Notes: generated by a model from the letters alone, not told the origin. A stretch of DNA of 64,000 nucleotides from Acinetobacter sp. Marseille-Q1618 (GCF_902809855.1 NZ_CADDWJ010000002.1:558001-622000), one strand, 5' to 3'; shown: positions 48,130-59,349, counted from the first letter of the stretch. Numbers and translations: made by a program.

Positions 48130-48979
48130 ATAAACGGACACGTTTCGGCAAATGTTCTTGCTGATAATACACGGCATGGATGCTCTGATTATAGATCTGG
48201 ATTTGATCTTCAAATAAAGGAATTAAACGTTTTTGTTGAATATCTTGATGTATTAAAAAAGCAGATAAACAGGTAATCCCTAGACCTTGTAATGCCATTG
48301 AGCGTACTGTTTCTCCATTGGATGCTTTAATTTTAGGTTGAACAGTCAACTTTTCACCATCCACATAGATTGGCCATGTATTCAAATGGGCAACTTTGCT
48401 AAAACCAATTAAACAATGCTTTAAAATATCTTGTGGCTTTTCAGGATAACCATTTTTTTCTAAATATTCAGGGCTTGCCACGATATACAAACGGCTTTTA
48501 CATAGCAAACGTGCATGCAAACTCGAATCACTAAGTTCCCCAAAGCGAATTGCAACATCGGTTTTGTGTTCCAATAAATCAATAATTTGATCATTACTGT
48601 TCAGTTCAATCTGAATATTTGGATATAGCGTGATAAATTCAGGAATTAGTGGCGCAATCACATGCAACACAAAAGGGGTTGCCGAATCCACTCGAATCAA
48701 ACCCGATGTATCATTGTCAGACTTGAGCAAGGCTTCTTCTGCTTCATTCAAATCATGCACAATTTTTCGAGCTTTATCTAAAAATAACTGCCCTTCTTGC
48801 GTGAGTTTCAACTTACGTGTCGTACGCTCTAACAAGGTTACATTCAGTTTATTTTCAAGACGTTGTAAAGTACGACTCACACCCGAGGTCGTTTGCTGTA
48901 AATGCTCAGCCGCACCCACAATAGAACCACTATCGACGATATGAATAAATGCTTGTAACTCATCTAATGTTGATTTCAT
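48089..48979 (-). CDS. LysR family transcriptional regulator (YafC-like)
   Basis: 296 residues. The LysR winged helix is clear: LDELQAFIHIVDSGSIVGAAEHLQQTTSGVSRTLQRLENKL at residues ~5-45. The co-inducer domain follows (GLIRVDSATPFVLHVIAPLI). It is divergent from dkgB, the same neighbour that yafC has in E. coli, so it is probably the regulator of dkgB and the MFS gene. ATG 48979 chosen over GTG 48985. Its 3' end overlaps a convergent lipoprotein gene. Confidence 0.9.
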   Translation of the reverse strand: MKSTLDELQAFIHIVDSGSIVGAAEHLQQTTSGVSRTLQRLENKLNVTLLERTTRKLKLTQEGQLFLDKARKIVHDLNEAEEALLKSDNDTSGLIRVDSATPFVLHVIAPLIPEFITLYPNIQIELNSNDQIIDLLEHKTDVAIRFGELSDSSLHARLLCKSRLYIVASPEYLEKNGYPEKPQDILKHCLIGFSKVAHLNTWPIYVDGEKLTVQPKIKASNGETVRSMALQGLGITCLSAFLIHQDIQQKRLIPLFEDQIQIYNQSIHAVYYQQEHLPKRVRLFIEFLAQKLSKYR

Positions 48980-49098
48980 ATCCACTCATCACAATTTATT
49001 ATTGAATAAAAATCAATAATATTTTGCAGAATATTATATTTTTCCACAACAATAATTCTTGCACAATACAGCAAATTTAAATACAAAGTGAAATTCTT

Positions 49099-49908
49099 AT
49101 GCGCAAAATCGTTCCCCAATTCGGTGTAGGCACATTCCGTTTAACAGGTCAAACTGTGATTGATTCTGTAAAAAATGCGTTGGATGTTGGCTATCGAGCT
49201 GTCGATACCGCACAAATCTACGGCAATGAAGCAGAAGTTGGACAAGCGATCGCTGAAAGTCAAGTCAACCGCAATGAGGTGTTCATCACCACCAAGATTT
49301 GGACAGATCATTATGCAGCAGATAAATTAATTCCCAGTCTAAAAGACAGTTTGCAAAAACTCAGAACTGATGCAGTTGATTTAACGCTCATCCATTGGCC
49401 TGCACCAAGTACAGGCATTTCTGTCAGTGAAATGCTGCACAATCTATTAGCGGCAAAACAGCAAGGTTTGACCAAACATATCGGTATTTCAAACTTTAAT
49501 ATTGAGCTTACTCAACAAGCGATTGCTGCGGTTGGAGTAGAAAATATTGCCACCAACCAAATTGAACTGAGTCCATATTTACAAAATCAGAAACTTGTTG
49601 AATTTTTACAAGCACAGCAGATTGATGCGACTTCTTATATGACTTTGGCATACGGCAAAGTCCTCAATGATCCTGTTTTGCTTGAAATAGCCAATCATCA
49701 TCAAGCATCTACAGCACAAATCGCTTTGGCTTGGGCGATACAAAAAGGTTTCTCTGTGATTCCATCATCAACCAAACGTGAAAATTTAATTGCCAATCTT
49801 AAAGCGCAGGATATCCAATTGTCTGCGGAAGAAATGCAAATGATTGCACACTTAGAACGTAATGGTCGTGAAGTTGATCCTGAAGGTTTAGCACCACTTT
49901 GGGACTAA
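49099..49908 (+). CDS. dkgB: Aldo/keto reductase, 2,5-diketo-D-gluconate reductase B type
   Basis: 269 residues. [41 protein letters not shown] (catalytic Asp, Tyr), DLTLIHWP (His) and [15 protein letters not shown] match DkgB from memory along the whole length, with [10 protein letters not shown] in the NADPH-binding end. The enzyme reduces 2,5-diketo-gluconate, methylglyoxal and other aldehydes. It starts 113 bases from the divergent LysR gene and ends 6 bases before an MFS gene, so the pair is likely co-transcribed. Confidence 0.93.
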   Translation: MRKIVPQFGVGTFRLTGQTVIDSVKNALDVGYRAVDTAQIYGNEAEVGQAIAESQVNRNEVFITTKIWTDHYAADKLIPSLKDSLQKLRTDAVDLTLIHWPAPSTGISVSEMLHNLLAAKQQGLTKHIGISNFNIELTQQAIAAVGVENIATNQIELSPYLQNQKLVEFLQAQQIDATSYMTLAYGKVLNDPVLLEIANHHQASTAQIALAWAIQKGFSVIPSSTKRENLIANLKAQDIQLSAEEMQMIAHLERNGREVDPEGLAPLWD

Positions 49909-49914
49909 TTTAAA

Positions 49915-51084
49915 ATGAAAATTAACCTTCCTCTCCTCGCTTTAGCCATTGGTGCTTTTGCAATAGGAACCACTGAGTTTTCTCCAATGGGCTTTTTGCC
50001 CCAAATTGCAGAAAATTTGAATATTTCCATTCCTACTGCAGGAATGTTGATCACTGCATATGCGTTGGGTGTCATGATTGGTGCACCGATCATGACCTTA
50101 TGGTTTGGGCACTTTTCACGACGAAAAGCCTTGATCCTTGCCATGAGTATTTTTACTGTTGGTAATATCTTGGCGGCAATCGCACCGAGTTATTGGGGCT
50201 TAATGGGTGCAAGAATACTCACCAGTTTAAATCATGGTGTTTTCTTTGGGATTGGTTCTATTGTTGCGACCAGTGTAGTCGCAAAAGATAAACAAGCCAG
50301 TGCTGTTGCCATGATGTTTATGGGCTTAACCATTGCCAATATCGGTGGTGTACCACTTGCAACATGGGTTGGACAAAATATTGGCTGGCGCATGGCATTT
50401 GCAGCCATTGCACTACTCGGTGTCATCACCATGTTGGCTCTCTGGAAAGCCTTACCTGAAGGCGCTGTTGGACAACGTCCAAATGTTAAAGCTGAACTAA
50501 AAATATTAACTCGTAAACCTGTGGTGCTCGCCTTGCTTACTACAGTGATGAGCGCAGGCGCAATGTTTACTTTATATACCTACATTGCCCCTACATTACA
50601 GAGCATCACCCATGCCAGCCCTAGCTTTATTACCTTGATGTTGGTACTGATTGGTATAGGTTTTTCTATCGGGAATCATTTAGGTGGTAAGTTTGCCGAT
50701 CTATCACTGACCAAAACCCTGATAGGCTTTTTACTGTTGTTAATGGCATCCATGCTGTTATTTCCAATCCTTGCACAAACTAAAATTGGTGCAGCCTTGG
50801 CACTGATTGTCTGGGGTGCAGCAGCGTTTGCCGTTGTACCACCACTACAAATGCGAGTCATGTCCGTTGCACATGAAGCACCTGGGCTGGCGTCATCAGT
50901 CAATATTGGCGCATTTAATTTGGGCAATGCTGTTGGTGCAGCTGCAGGTGGTGCTGTCTTGAGTATGGGAATGAGCTATGCAGCCGTCTCGATTACAGGT
51001 GCAGTTTTAACTGCTTTGGCTTTACTTTTAGTCTTTGTGCAAATGAAAATGTCAAAGCAAACAGCAAATGAACAACTGTGCTAA
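49915..51084 (+). CDS. MFS transporter, DHA1 drug-efflux type
   Basis: 389 residues, 12 hydrophobic segments. The opening LPLLALAIGAFAIGTTEFSPMGFLPQIA and motif A-like region FGHFSRRKALILAM with PIMTLWF are those of DHA1 exporters of the AraJ/YdhP group. It should export a small compound using protons. Follows dkgB by 6 bases and ends at a strong terminator. Substrate unknown. Confidence 0.9.
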   Translation: MKINLPLLALAIGAFAIGTTEFSPMGFLPQIAENLNISIPTAGMLITAYALGVMIGAPIMTLWFGHFSRRKALILAMSIFTVGNILAAIAPSYWGLMGARILTSLNHGVFFGIGSIVATSVVAKDKQASAVAMMFMGLTIANIGGVPLATWVGQNIGWRMAFAAIALLGVITMLALWKALPEGAVGQRPNVKAELKILTRKPVVLALLTTVMSAGAMFTLYTYIAPTLQSITHASPSFITLMLVLIGIGFSIGNHLGGKFADLSLTKTLIGFLLLLMASMLLFPILAQTKIGAALALIVWGAAAFAVVPPLQMRVMSVAHEAPGLASSVNIGAFNLGNAVGAAAGGAVLSMGMSYAAVSITGAVLTALALLLVFVQMKMSKQTANEQLC

Positions 51085-51092
51085 TTTGCATC

Positions 51093-51129
51093 AAAAATCC
51101 CATCATATTAAACATATTATGGGATTTTT
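51093..51129. terminator. Terminator between the MFS gene and the START-domain gene
   Basis: AAAAATCCCAT (51093-51103) pairs with ATGGGATTTTT (51119-51129) around a 15-base loop. The T run on the plus strand ends the dkgB-MFS transcript and the A run serves the convergent gene. Confidence 0.9.
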
Positions 51130-51149
51130 TATCTATTTTGACTTAAAAA

Positions 51150-51800
51150 TTATTTCAAAACTTCAGGTAAAGCAGGCAGTGATTTATTTTTTGCAAGCTC
51201 CGCTTTCATTTTTTGCAACATTTGATAAGGCTGTTGTTCAACCAACATATTGGTCACACTTTGCGGAATAGAACCTTCAGGGTCAGCAAATCCTGTGGTA
51301 CTGACTTTGACTTTATTGGCTGAAATTTTTTGGAAAGTCCAATCACCCTCATAATTTTTTAAGCGCACAAAGTTAGCATCGACAGCTTTGCCTTGTGTAA
51401 TTGCTTTATTTTTAATGCTAATAATGCCATTGCTGTCTTTAGATATTTTACCTTTGACCACCATATCTCGGTCTTTTAAAGGAAATGGAAAATCTAAAAC
51501 CATATATAAAGTAAACTCTCCTTTCTGATCATCACGAGAGAGTACTTCAGCTTTGGCGACATTTGGTACCCATTTCGGGGCATTATTCACATCTAAGACC
51601 AATGCCACTGCTCGCTCAATCGGAACATCAAAAGTCGTTTCAGCTTTATAAGACATGACCGTATTTTTAGGGTCTTTAAATGTCCATACTCTGATATTGT
51701 TTTTGTCGAGCGTCAGTTTTGCATTATTTGGCAAAGCTGCTTGTGCAGTCAGGCTCATAGCACTGACTACACCTGCAAGAAACATCACTGTTTTTTTCAT
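51150..51800 (-). CDS. START-domain lipid-binding-like protein, secreted
   Basis: About 216 residues from ATG 51800 (a TTG at 51812 lies in frame). A signal peptide MKKTVMFLAGVVSAMSLTAQA is followed by a SRPBCC/START fold: VMSYKAETTFDVPIERAVAL, VLDVNNAPKWVPNVAKAEVL, DFPFPLKDRDMVVKGKIS. The family binds hydrophobic ligands in a deep pocket; in the periplasm the ligand is unknown. It lies downstream of dapB with a 49-base gap and is probably co-transcribed. Confidence 0.88.
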   Translation of the reverse strand: MKKTVMFLAGVVSAMSLTAQAALPNNAKLTLDKNNIRVWTFKDPKNTVMSYKAETTFDVPIERAVALVLDVNNAPKWVPNVAKAEVLSRDDQKGEFTLYMVLDFPFPLKDRDMVVKGKISKDSNGIISIKNKAITQGKAVDANFVRLKNYEGDWTFQKISANKVKVSTTGFADPEGSIPQSVTNMLVEQQPYQMLQKMKAELAKNKSLPALPEVLK

Positions 51801-51849
51801 TTTTTTATTCAAATTAATTTGCTTGTTTTAGATCATAACGGATTGTGCA

Positions 51850-52701
<852 letters not shown>

Positions 52702-52922
52702 TTATCTACTATAACAAAACTCTGCGATTAGGCTAAGTCAGGTTATTCAAAATCCAGCAAAAATATTTGAATACTCCATAAAAATAAATAGCCTTCAAAT
52801 ATGTATGTTTTTAGCTCGAACCTGCTTGTAAATTTATATGGGTTCTTCTATATTTTTGTCGAAGTTTAAATTATAGACAAAATGAAAACTTCACAATCAA
52901 AATAAATATCTAGGAATTCTCC

Positions 52923-53132
52923 ATGAATTTTAAAAAAATTGCATTCACACTTTTCCTTACCAGCATTATGTCAAGCGCTTGGGCAGATGACGCAGTTGAT
53001 GCGGCTGTTGCTGCGGCAGACGAAGCGGTTGCAGCAGCAAATGATGCAACGAGTACAGAAGCACCTACAATAGAGGACACAACGGATACTACAGCGATTG
53101 ATGCACCTGTTATTGACGATGCAGCTGAATAA
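52923..53132 (+). CDS. Small secreted acidic Ala/Thr-rich protein
   Basis: 69 residues. The signal peptide FKKIAFTLFLTSIMSSAWA is clear. The mature part is about 48 residues of low complexity, with DDAVDAAVAAADEAVAAA forming one possible amphipathic helix, then a Thr/Asp-rich tail (EDTTDTTAIDAPVID). There is no Cys. Function unknown. Ribosome site AGGAATTCTCC is acceptable. A terminator hairpin follows. Confidence 0.7.
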   Translation: MNFKKIAFTLFLTSIMSSAWADDAVDAAVAAADEAVAAANDATSTEAPTIEDTTDTTAIDAPVIDDAAE

Positions 53133-53178
53133 GCATCTTTAAATCTTTTAAAAACTGCTATTCACTCCCTCATCTACG

Positions 53179-53204
53179 ACAAAGAGCATTTCGATGTTCT
53201 TTGT
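53179..53204 (+). terminator. Terminator after the small acidic protein gene
   Basis: ACAAAGAGCAT (53179-53189) pairs with ATGTTCTTTGT (53194-53204), with one G-U pair and a TTCG loop, followed by TTTAAAT. The T tract is short, so moderate confidence. Confidence 0.65.
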
Positions 53205-53310
53205 TTAAATATCACAAGAATTCTTTTATTGCTGTTGAGTTGTAATCACGCTGCCCTATTTGGATAAGATTCAGTTTAATATATTCAAGGCTCAATTTTT
53301 TATCTTGCTT

Positions 53311-54216
53311 ATGCGTCTCGACTTTTTTGACTTACATTTATTTTTGAATATTGTGGATACGGGCAGTCTGACCAAAGGCGCTGAACGTTCTGCGATTTCA
53401 TTACAAGCCACCAGCGAACGTATTAAAAAACTCGAACAACAATTTAACACGCCACTTTTTACTCGTCATGCTATGGGTGTGAAATTAACTGTTGCAGGAC
53501 AAGTGTTTACTGAACAGGCACAACAACTGATTCAACAAGAACAACAGCTTCAACAAGCGATGTCACCCTTTGCACAAGGCTTAGCCTCTCAGGTGACTTT
53601 ATGGTGTAATTCTTCTGCACAAAGTGAATATTTACCGATACTTTTACCGCAATATTTGGTTGAAAACCCACATATTCAAATTGAACTCAAAGAAGCAGAA
53701 AGCCGTGATATTATTCAGGCAATTGAAAAAGGAACAGCGCAATTGGGGCTGATTTCGAGCTTTTTTGATTCGAACAGCTTAAATACGCTCGCTTTTTGCA
53801 ATGACCCTTTGGTTTTAATTTGTCCTCAGCAACACATCCTCACTCAAGAAAAAACGTTAAATTTATCAGAGGTTTTAAACTATCCTTTTGTGGGTTTAAT
53901 GCAACATCATTCATTACAACAATCCATTGAAACACAAGCCAAATTGCTGAATTGTGCCATGCAATACCGCTTACGCTTGCCTAATTTTGCTGCCATTGCC
54001 CAAGTGGTTGCCGATGGTGTCGGTATTGCGATCATGCCAAAACGTGCCGCGCAACATTTAAATAAATTATATAAATTTCACCAAATACAACTGACAGGTG
54101 CTTGGGCAAATCGTAAATTACTTTTGGCAGCGCAACAGTTTGATGCACTTCCAACTGCGTATCAGCACTTTGCCCAATTCCTGATCTCACAAAAAAATAA
54201 GTTTCTCATGGATTAG
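53311..54216 (+). CDS. LysR family transcriptional regulator
   Basis: 301 residues from ATG 53311; an in-frame TTG at 53260 would add 17 unlike residues. The N-terminal HTH is LHLFLNIVDTGSLTKGAERSAIS, LQATSERIKKLEQQF. The effector domain begins near 90 (ASQVTLWCNSSAQSEYLPIL). It is convergent with the TauE/SafE gene at 54227, so it may regulate that or another target; nothing in the sequence decides. Confidence 0.9.
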   Translation: MRLDFFDLHLFLNIVDTGSLTKGAERSAISLQATSERIKKLEQQFNTPLFTRHAMGVKLTVAGQVFTEQAQQLIQQEQQLQQAMSPFAQGLASQVTLWCNSSAQSEYLPILLPQYLVENPHIQIELKEAESRDIIQAIEKGTAQLGLISSFFDSNSLNTLAFCNDPLVLICPQQHILTQEKTLNLSEVLNYPFVGLMQHHSLQQSIETQAKLLNCAMQYRLRLPNFAAIAQVVADGVGIAIMPKRAAQHLNKLYKFHQIQLTGAWANRKLLLAAQQFDALPTAYQHFAQFLISQKNKFLMD

Positions 54217-54226
54217 TCTGATCTTT

Positions 54227-54979
54227 TTAAATCACGCCCAACTGATGCAATACCGCATAGAGTCCAAAAACCACTAAACCACAAAAGAAAACCTTACGAA
54301 ATTTTTGCTCAGGAATTCGGTAACGGATCTTTGTCCCAAACCACATACCAATTAAAGCTGGAATCAAAGCGATAAATGAAAGTTGATAATTGATCTGGGT
54401 ATGATCATCAACTGGATTAAAATATAAAAATGCAGCCAAGCAAAATGTAGATACTGTAAAAGCGAGTCCTAAAGACTGCACCAAATCATCACGTTTCAAT
54501 TGGAGTGATTGTAAATAAGGCACAACAGGAATCACCACCACGCCTGTTGCAACGGTTAAAGCTCCACCTAAATATCCAACCAGTGGAGATAACCATTTTT
54601 CATACGGTGCAAGATTGGGCATATTTTTGGAAAATAAACCATATATGCCATATAGTGCTAGCATTGCTCCCAATAAAGCTTCACTGTGAAAATGGCTATT
54701 ACTGTGTCCTAAAGTTGGAAAAATACTCCAAATTGAACCTAAAATAATGCCCAAAAGTAAAGGATAAAAACGACAGATCAAACGCCATACATGACCTTCA
54801 GCAAAAAGCTGCCAAATATTGGTTACCAATGAAGGAATAATCAATAAAGTCGCTGCTTGAAATGGGCTAATCACTAAAGTCAACAGTCCCATAGAAACCG
54901 CAGGCAGTCCCAACCCAATAGTCCCTTTGATCATGCCTGCAATCGCAAATACAGCAATAACAAATCCAATCATTTGCAT
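54227..54979 (-). CDS. Sulfite exporter TauE/SafE (TSUP) family protein
   Basis: 250 residues, eight hydrophobic segments. IAGMIKGTIGLGLPAVSMGLL and the second half VGYLGGALTVATGVVVIPVVPYL form the two repeated TSUP motifs. Members export sulfoacetate, sulfite or related organosulfur compounds; the substrate here is unknown. Encoded convergent to a LysR gene. Confidence 0.9.
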   Translation of the reverse strand: MQMIGFVIAVFAIAGMIKGTIGLGLPAVSMGLLTLVISPFQAATLLIIPSLVTNIWQLFAEGHVWRLICRFYPLLLGIILGSIWSIFPTLGHSNSHFHSEALLGAMLALYGIYGLFSKNMPNLAPYEKWLSPLVGYLGGALTVATGVVVIPVVPYLQSLQLKRDDLVQSLGLAFTVSTFCLAAFLYFNPVDDHTQINYQLSFIALIPALIGMWFGTKIRYRIPEQKFRKVFFCGLVVFGLYAVLHQLGVI

Positions 54980-55696
54980 GTCTCTTTCAATATTTCAAGC
55001 CATGCTATAGAAAATTTATTTGATGAAAAATCACATTTTTTAGAAGTCAGCCTCAAGCAAAAGTTGAGGCAAGCAAAAGCTGCTATCTAATACCAATCAA
55101 TAAAAGTTTTATAATATATCTTTAGAATGATTTTTTCTGCTTCCAATCATAAATTGAGACTCGAAAACGTCATTCGCAATTGTCTGAGGCAGGACTACCA
55201 ATGATTGATCATGTTTTTGCAATACGTCAATCAATTTGCGGTATTTGTCGAGTTTTGCGGTGAGAAGCAAAGCTTCGCAAGATGGTTTCCTTGCGCAGTT
55301 TCACTGCTCATTTTGTCGAAACAAAAGTAGGTCGAGCCGAAGGCTAGTCCCTAAATACAAACTTTAGATGTAAGACTCCGTCAAAAAACCACTTATATTA
55401 TGTTATTTTCAAAGAATGGTATAAATTTAGATCAATATATTGATAAACTTTTATAGAAGCTGCTATAAGGCATTGATTGAAAAACAATTACAACCGCAAT
55501 GAAAACGAAAAATTTGAGCAGGTTGAACTTTTTCACCTGCTCTTTTTACGATTGAATTTTCAATTTCAATCGCTCGTTTAATTGCATTGATTTCTTGACG
55601 TGAAAGTCACTTATTGTTTCCTATTGTACTTCTTTCTCTTTTACCCTCGATTTTTCACACCTAACATCAGGTATTTTTCTGAGGCAAGCTTGTGTT
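54980..55696. other. 700-base region without a protein gene; possible RNA
   Basis: No ORF with family support is present. The stretch 55185-55370 (GAGGCAGGACTACCAATG to CTAGTCCCTAAATAC) is less AT-rich and looks like a repeated Acinetobacter intergenic element. A plus-strand terminator lies at 55516-55547 although both flanking genes are on the minus strand, so a plus-strand non-coding transcript is possible. See findings. Confidence 0.4.
55516..55547 (+). terminator. Plus-strand terminator in a region lacking plus-strand genes
   Basis: GAGCAGGT (55516-55523) and ACCTGCTC (55535-55542) form an 8-bp stem with an 11-base loop, followed by TTTTT. No plus-strand gene precedes it for more than 1 kb. 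Confidence 0.7.
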
Positions 55697-56002
55697 TTAA
55701 GGTCGAATTTCTTTTAACTCACGTTGAATAAAATGCTGAATCATTTCACGATAAATTTTTTCAACTAAATCTGGATCGGTGTGTAGTTCACTGGCTTTTT
55801 CACGAACTTTATTAATCACCTGTTGCACACGTTCAGGGGATTGCACATCTTCGGCAGTACGTTTAAAGCGTGTGGCTTGATCAACATAGAACTGACGTAC
55901 CGCTATCATTTCAATTAAAGCCTGATCAATTTCATCAATATGCACTCGGGCTTGTTCAAGTGATTCACATTTTTGTTTTTTCATCGCTGAGGTGTTCTGC
56001 AT
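55697..56002 (-). CDS. Chorismate mutase, AroQ class
   Basis: 101 residues, all-helical. ARVHIDEIDQALIEMIAVRQFYVDQATRFK holds the first active-site helix (the Arg pair and Lys). VQSPERVQQVINKVREKA and EKIYREMIQHFIQREL complete it. It converts chorismate to prephenate, or acts as an isochorismate-pyruvate lyase-like variant; the PchB-type remains possible. It starts inside the 3' end of the upstream thioredoxin-fold gene, overlapping by 38 bases, so the two are co-expressed. Confidence 0.85.
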   Translation of the reverse strand: MQNTSAMKKQKCESLEQARVHIDEIDQALIEMIAVRQFYVDQATRFKRTAEDVQSPERVQQVINKVREKASELHTDPDLVEKIYREMIQHFIQRELKEIRP

Positions 56003-57299
56003 CTTTTAGCTCTGCATCATTATCACTTTTGTACTTCTGTTCTAACACATTACTGAAAATACTTTCAATCATCCAAACGCGATATAAACTATTAAATACG
56101 TAACGCTTCCCTTCAATTTCTAATTCTAATACAGGAAAATCGGGTTGATGCTTCTCTGCACAGCGTTGATCATTTTCTTGTAATAACGCCATCACGTCCA
56201 ACTCCGCTAAGTCTTCAATGCCGAGCTCTTGCTGGATGTGTTGCAAATGCTCTTTAAAAGACAAGTCTTTGCCCTTCGTCCATACCGCTTCCAAAATCGT
56301 ATACATCGCTTCAATACGGTGTTCTTCCACAACGCTATAAAAAAGCTGTGCCATTTTTAAAATACCATCTGCGGTTGGACGACAAAATGGTGTAAATTTA
56401 ACCTCAGTCCGCTTGGACAAACGCGTTGCCAAACTCCAATCAAAAAAGTCACGCCCATGATAACTTAAGGGGAAAACATGCAACTGAATATTATAGTAAT
56501 CTGCTAATTCTTCTTTGATATAAGCCAATAATAACCAACTGATGGGATCTTCGAGCGCAATATACAAATTTAGCTCAGGATGCATGGCTTGAATTTCTGT
56601 AAGTTCCTCTGCATCACTCATGAGGTGTTCACGCCATTCAATGTGATTAATCAGGAAAATAGGATTATCAATCAATAGCTTTTGTTGTTTTAAACGACGT
56701 GTTAAACGTAATAGATCATCTACCGCATGATATTTACGCCCACCAAATTCAAAATAACTTTCTAAAACAGGCGTGTGATCAAAAATTCTTTCTGGAAAAT
56801 TTTGTGGTTTTTGCTGTTTACTTGCCATCACAAACAACATGCGTAATTTACCGTACTGTTGTTGCCATAGCATGTGAAACACGTCTTCAAGCAAATATAG
56901 AAAGTTTTGACCTGTTAAGGGTGTATTTCTAAGAATGGTTTCGGCTTGTTGTAAGGCTTCTTGTGTAGGTTGTTCTGGTTTTTCTTCATCATAACTAAAG
57001 CGGTGCTGATTGGCTAAAATCTTGGCATCATTTAAGCTGTAATTTCGCCATTCTTCGATGCTCATGCCATTCGGCGGTTCTGCTGTAGTATCTGAAATAA
57101 TAATTTTCAGGGGTTTCAGTGCATCACTTAAAATATCATCCAATTGCGTTAACTGTTGCACAGCCAAATAGCTATATACATCATCTAAACGCAAATAAAT
57201 GCGTAGCCCTTGTTCCGTAGGTAACACCTCTTGACGGGTCGGTTTTTCATAAAACCAACTCGATCGGATCGGATCAAACCAACGGCGTAACAGTGACAT
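55965..57299 (-). CDS. Thioredoxin-fold protein of DsbA/HCCA-isomerase type, tandem
   Basis: 444 residues from ATG 57299 (GAGG 8 bases upstream); a longer frame begins at 57371. LRIYLRLDDVYSYLAVQQLTQLDDIL (residues ~30-55) is the HCCA-isomerase/DsbA opening. A second copy-like segment LNLYIALEDPISWLLLAYIKEEL stands near 235, suggesting two fused thioredoxin-fold halves. No CxxC is visible at either site, so a redox role is unlikely; glutathione-S-transferase-like or isomerase activity is possible. Function unknown. Confidence 0.75.
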   Translation of the reverse strand: MSLLRRWFDPIRSSWFYEKPTRQEVLPTEQGLRIYLRLDDVYSYLAVQQLTQLDDILSDALKPLKIIISDTTAEPPNGMSIEEWRNYSLNDAKILANQHRFSYDEEKPEQPTQEALQQAETILRNTPLTGQNFLYLLEDVFHMLWQQQYGKLRMLFVMASKQQKPQNFPERIFDHTPVLESYFEFGGRKYHAVDDLLRLTRRLKQQKLLIDNPIFLINHIEWREHLMSDAEELTEIQAMHPELNLYIALEDPISWLLLAYIKEELADYYNIQLHVFPLSYHGRDFFDWSLATRLSKRTEVKFTPFCRPTADGILKMAQLFYSVVEEHRIEAMYTILEAVWTKGKDLSFKEHLQHIQQELGIEDLAELDVMALLQENDQRCAEKHQPDFPVLELEIEGKRYVFNSLYRVWMIESIFSNVLEQKYKSDNDAELKDAEHLSDEKTKM

Positions 57300-57458
57300 G
57301 AGAATAGCCTCAGAAAATAAAAACCATATGCGTTTCAATGTGTCTGCTTGAAACGCATACAAGAATAACACTCATTACAATGAGATGCTTTTTAAAATGA
57401 AATAAGCCTGCTGCGAAATTTATAACAATTCAAGCTCAAATGTTCAATGCCCGTTTGC

Positions 57459-59144
57459 TTAAAGCTCTAGGTTCAAATCGGTCACTGCACCTTTCTCTGC
57501 ACCTGTGGTTAATTTAGCAAACTTCGCCAAAGCACCATATTGATAATTGGCTTTTGGCTTGACCCATGCCGCTTTGCGTGCTGTCAGTTCTTCATCCGAA
57601 ATATGTAAAGTCATCTCACGTGTTTCAGCATTAATCGAGATTTTATCGCCATTTTTAACCAAACCAATCGGGCCACCTTCATAGGCTTCAGGCGTCACAT
57701 GTCCAATCACAAAACCATGGCTACCCCCTGAAAAACGTCCATCGGTAATCAGCGCCACAGATTTTCCTAAACCTTTACCAATAATCGCAGAGGTTGGCTT
57801 TAACATTTCAGGCATACCCGGCCCACCTTTCGGACCTTCACCACGAATCACCACCACTTCGCCTTCTTGTACTTGCCCATCTAAAATGCCACGCATTGCG
57901 CCGATTTCACCTTCAAACACACGGGCAGCTCCTTCAAAATACAGCCCTTCTTTTCCTGTAATTTTTGCAACTGCACCTGTAGGTGACAAATTCCCTTTTA
58001 GCACAACCAGATGAGAGTCTTTTTTAATCGGTGCATCAAACGGTAAAATAATTTGCTGACCTTCAGGATAATCCTCAACATCTGCCAGATTTTCAGCCAA
58101 AGTTTTACCTGTCACGGTTAAACATGAACCATCTAACATACCTGCATTGAGCATGCGTTTCATCAAAGGTTGAATGCCACCAATCGCAATCAATTCAGAC
58201 ATTAAATATTTCCCAGATGGACGGACGTCTGCGACCACAGGAATGTCCTGACCAATTCGGGTAAAATCATCTAATGACAATTCAACACCTGCAGTATGCG
58301 CCATTGCCAATAAATGCAACACGCCATTGGTTGAACCGCCCAAAGCGATCAGAACTTTAATGGCATTTTCAAAGGCAGCTTTGGTCATAATGTCACGTGG
58401 TTTAATATCCAAACGCAACAAATTCATCACTGCTTCGCCTGCTCGTTGGCAGTCTATTTTTTTATCTTCGGATACAGCTTCTTGTGCTGAAGACCCCGGC
58501 AAACTCATGCCCAAAGCTTCAATTGCCGAAGCCATGGAGTTTGCAGTATACATTCCACCACATGAACCCGGACCTGGTAATGCAACTTCTTCAATTTGCT
58601 TGACCTGAATCGCATTGATTTCACCTTTGGCATGCTGTCCAACCGCTTCAAACACCGAAATCATATCAGTATGTCCTGCACCCGGTTTAATCGTTCCTCC
58701 ATAGATAAACAATCCCGGACGATTTAAACGTGCCAAGCCCATAATACAACCTGGCATATTTTTATCGCAGCCCCCAATGGCAATCACACCATCATATGCC
58801 TGACAACCCACTACTGCCTCAATCGAATCGGCAATAATTTCACGGCTGAGCAATGAATATTTCATGCCTTCTGTACCATTGGAAATGCCATCAGAAATGG
58901 TAATGGTATTAAAAATAATGCCTTTGCCTTGAGCTGCATTGACACCTTTTTCAACTTCTCGTGCTAAGCCATCAATATGCATATTACAAGGTGTGACATT
59001 TGCCCAAGTTGAAGCAATTCCAATAAATGGTCGGGTAAAATCTTCATCTTTAAAGCCTGTAGCACGCATCATCGAACGTGCTGGTGCATTTTCAATCCCT
59101 TCATAAACAGCGGCTGAATGTTCTCGGAGGTTGTCTTTACTCAT
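57459..59144 (-). CDS. ilvD: Dihydroxy-acid dehydratase, short (plant/mycobacterial) type
   Basis: 561 residues. Cys53 (VTPCNMH), Cys126 ([10 protein letters not shown]) and Cys195 (GPGSCGGMY) match the three-cysteine set of the short IlvD enzymes known to carry [2Fe-2S]. [19 protein letters not shown] and [11 protein letters not shown] are the substrate-binding C-terminal motifs. It dehydrates dihydroxy-acids in valine and isoleucine synthesis. A second, different ilvD follows upstream on the same strand, 254 bases away. Confidence 0.93.
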   Translation of the reverse strand: MSKDNLREHSAAVYEGIENAPARSMMRATGFKDEDFTRPFIGIASTWANVTPCNMHIDGLAREVEKGVNAAQGKGIIFNTITISDGISNGTEGMKYSLLSREIIADSIEAVVGCQAYDGVIAIGGCDKNMPGCIMGLARLNRPGLFIYGGTIKPGAGHTDMISVFEAVGQHAKGEINAIQVKQIEEVALPGPGSCGGMYTANSMASAIEALGMSLPGSSAQEAVSEDKKIDCQRAGEAVMNLLRLDIKPRDIMTKAAFENAIKVLIALGGSTNGVLHLLAMAHTAGVELSLDDFTRIGQDIPVVADVRPSGKYLMSELIAIGGIQPLMKRMLNAGMLDGSCLTVTGKTLAENLADVEDYPEGQQIILPFDAPIKKDSHLVVLKGNLSPTGAVAKITGKEGLYFEGAARVFEGEIGAMRGILDGQVQEGEVVVIRGEGPKGGPGMPEMLKPTSAIIGKGLGKSVALITDGRFSGGSHGFVIGHVTPEAYEGGPIGLVKNGDKISINAETREMTLHISDEELTARKAAWVKPKANYQYGALAKFAKLTTGAEKGAVTDLNLEL

Positions 59145-59349
59145 TGTTATTCCTTAGCGATGGCTGTCTTTAATTTTCGACATTTAATTTTCAACAAAGT
59201 CTTTTGCTTTTATTGTATAGAATTAAAACAGTGTAATACAGTTCTTCACGTATGTTCTAAAACCTGCTTCCTATGAGAAAATATTTGCGTCTGAAACCAG
59301 ACCGCAATATATCGCTTAAAATGAGTCGTATAAGTGCTTGCATTTACCA

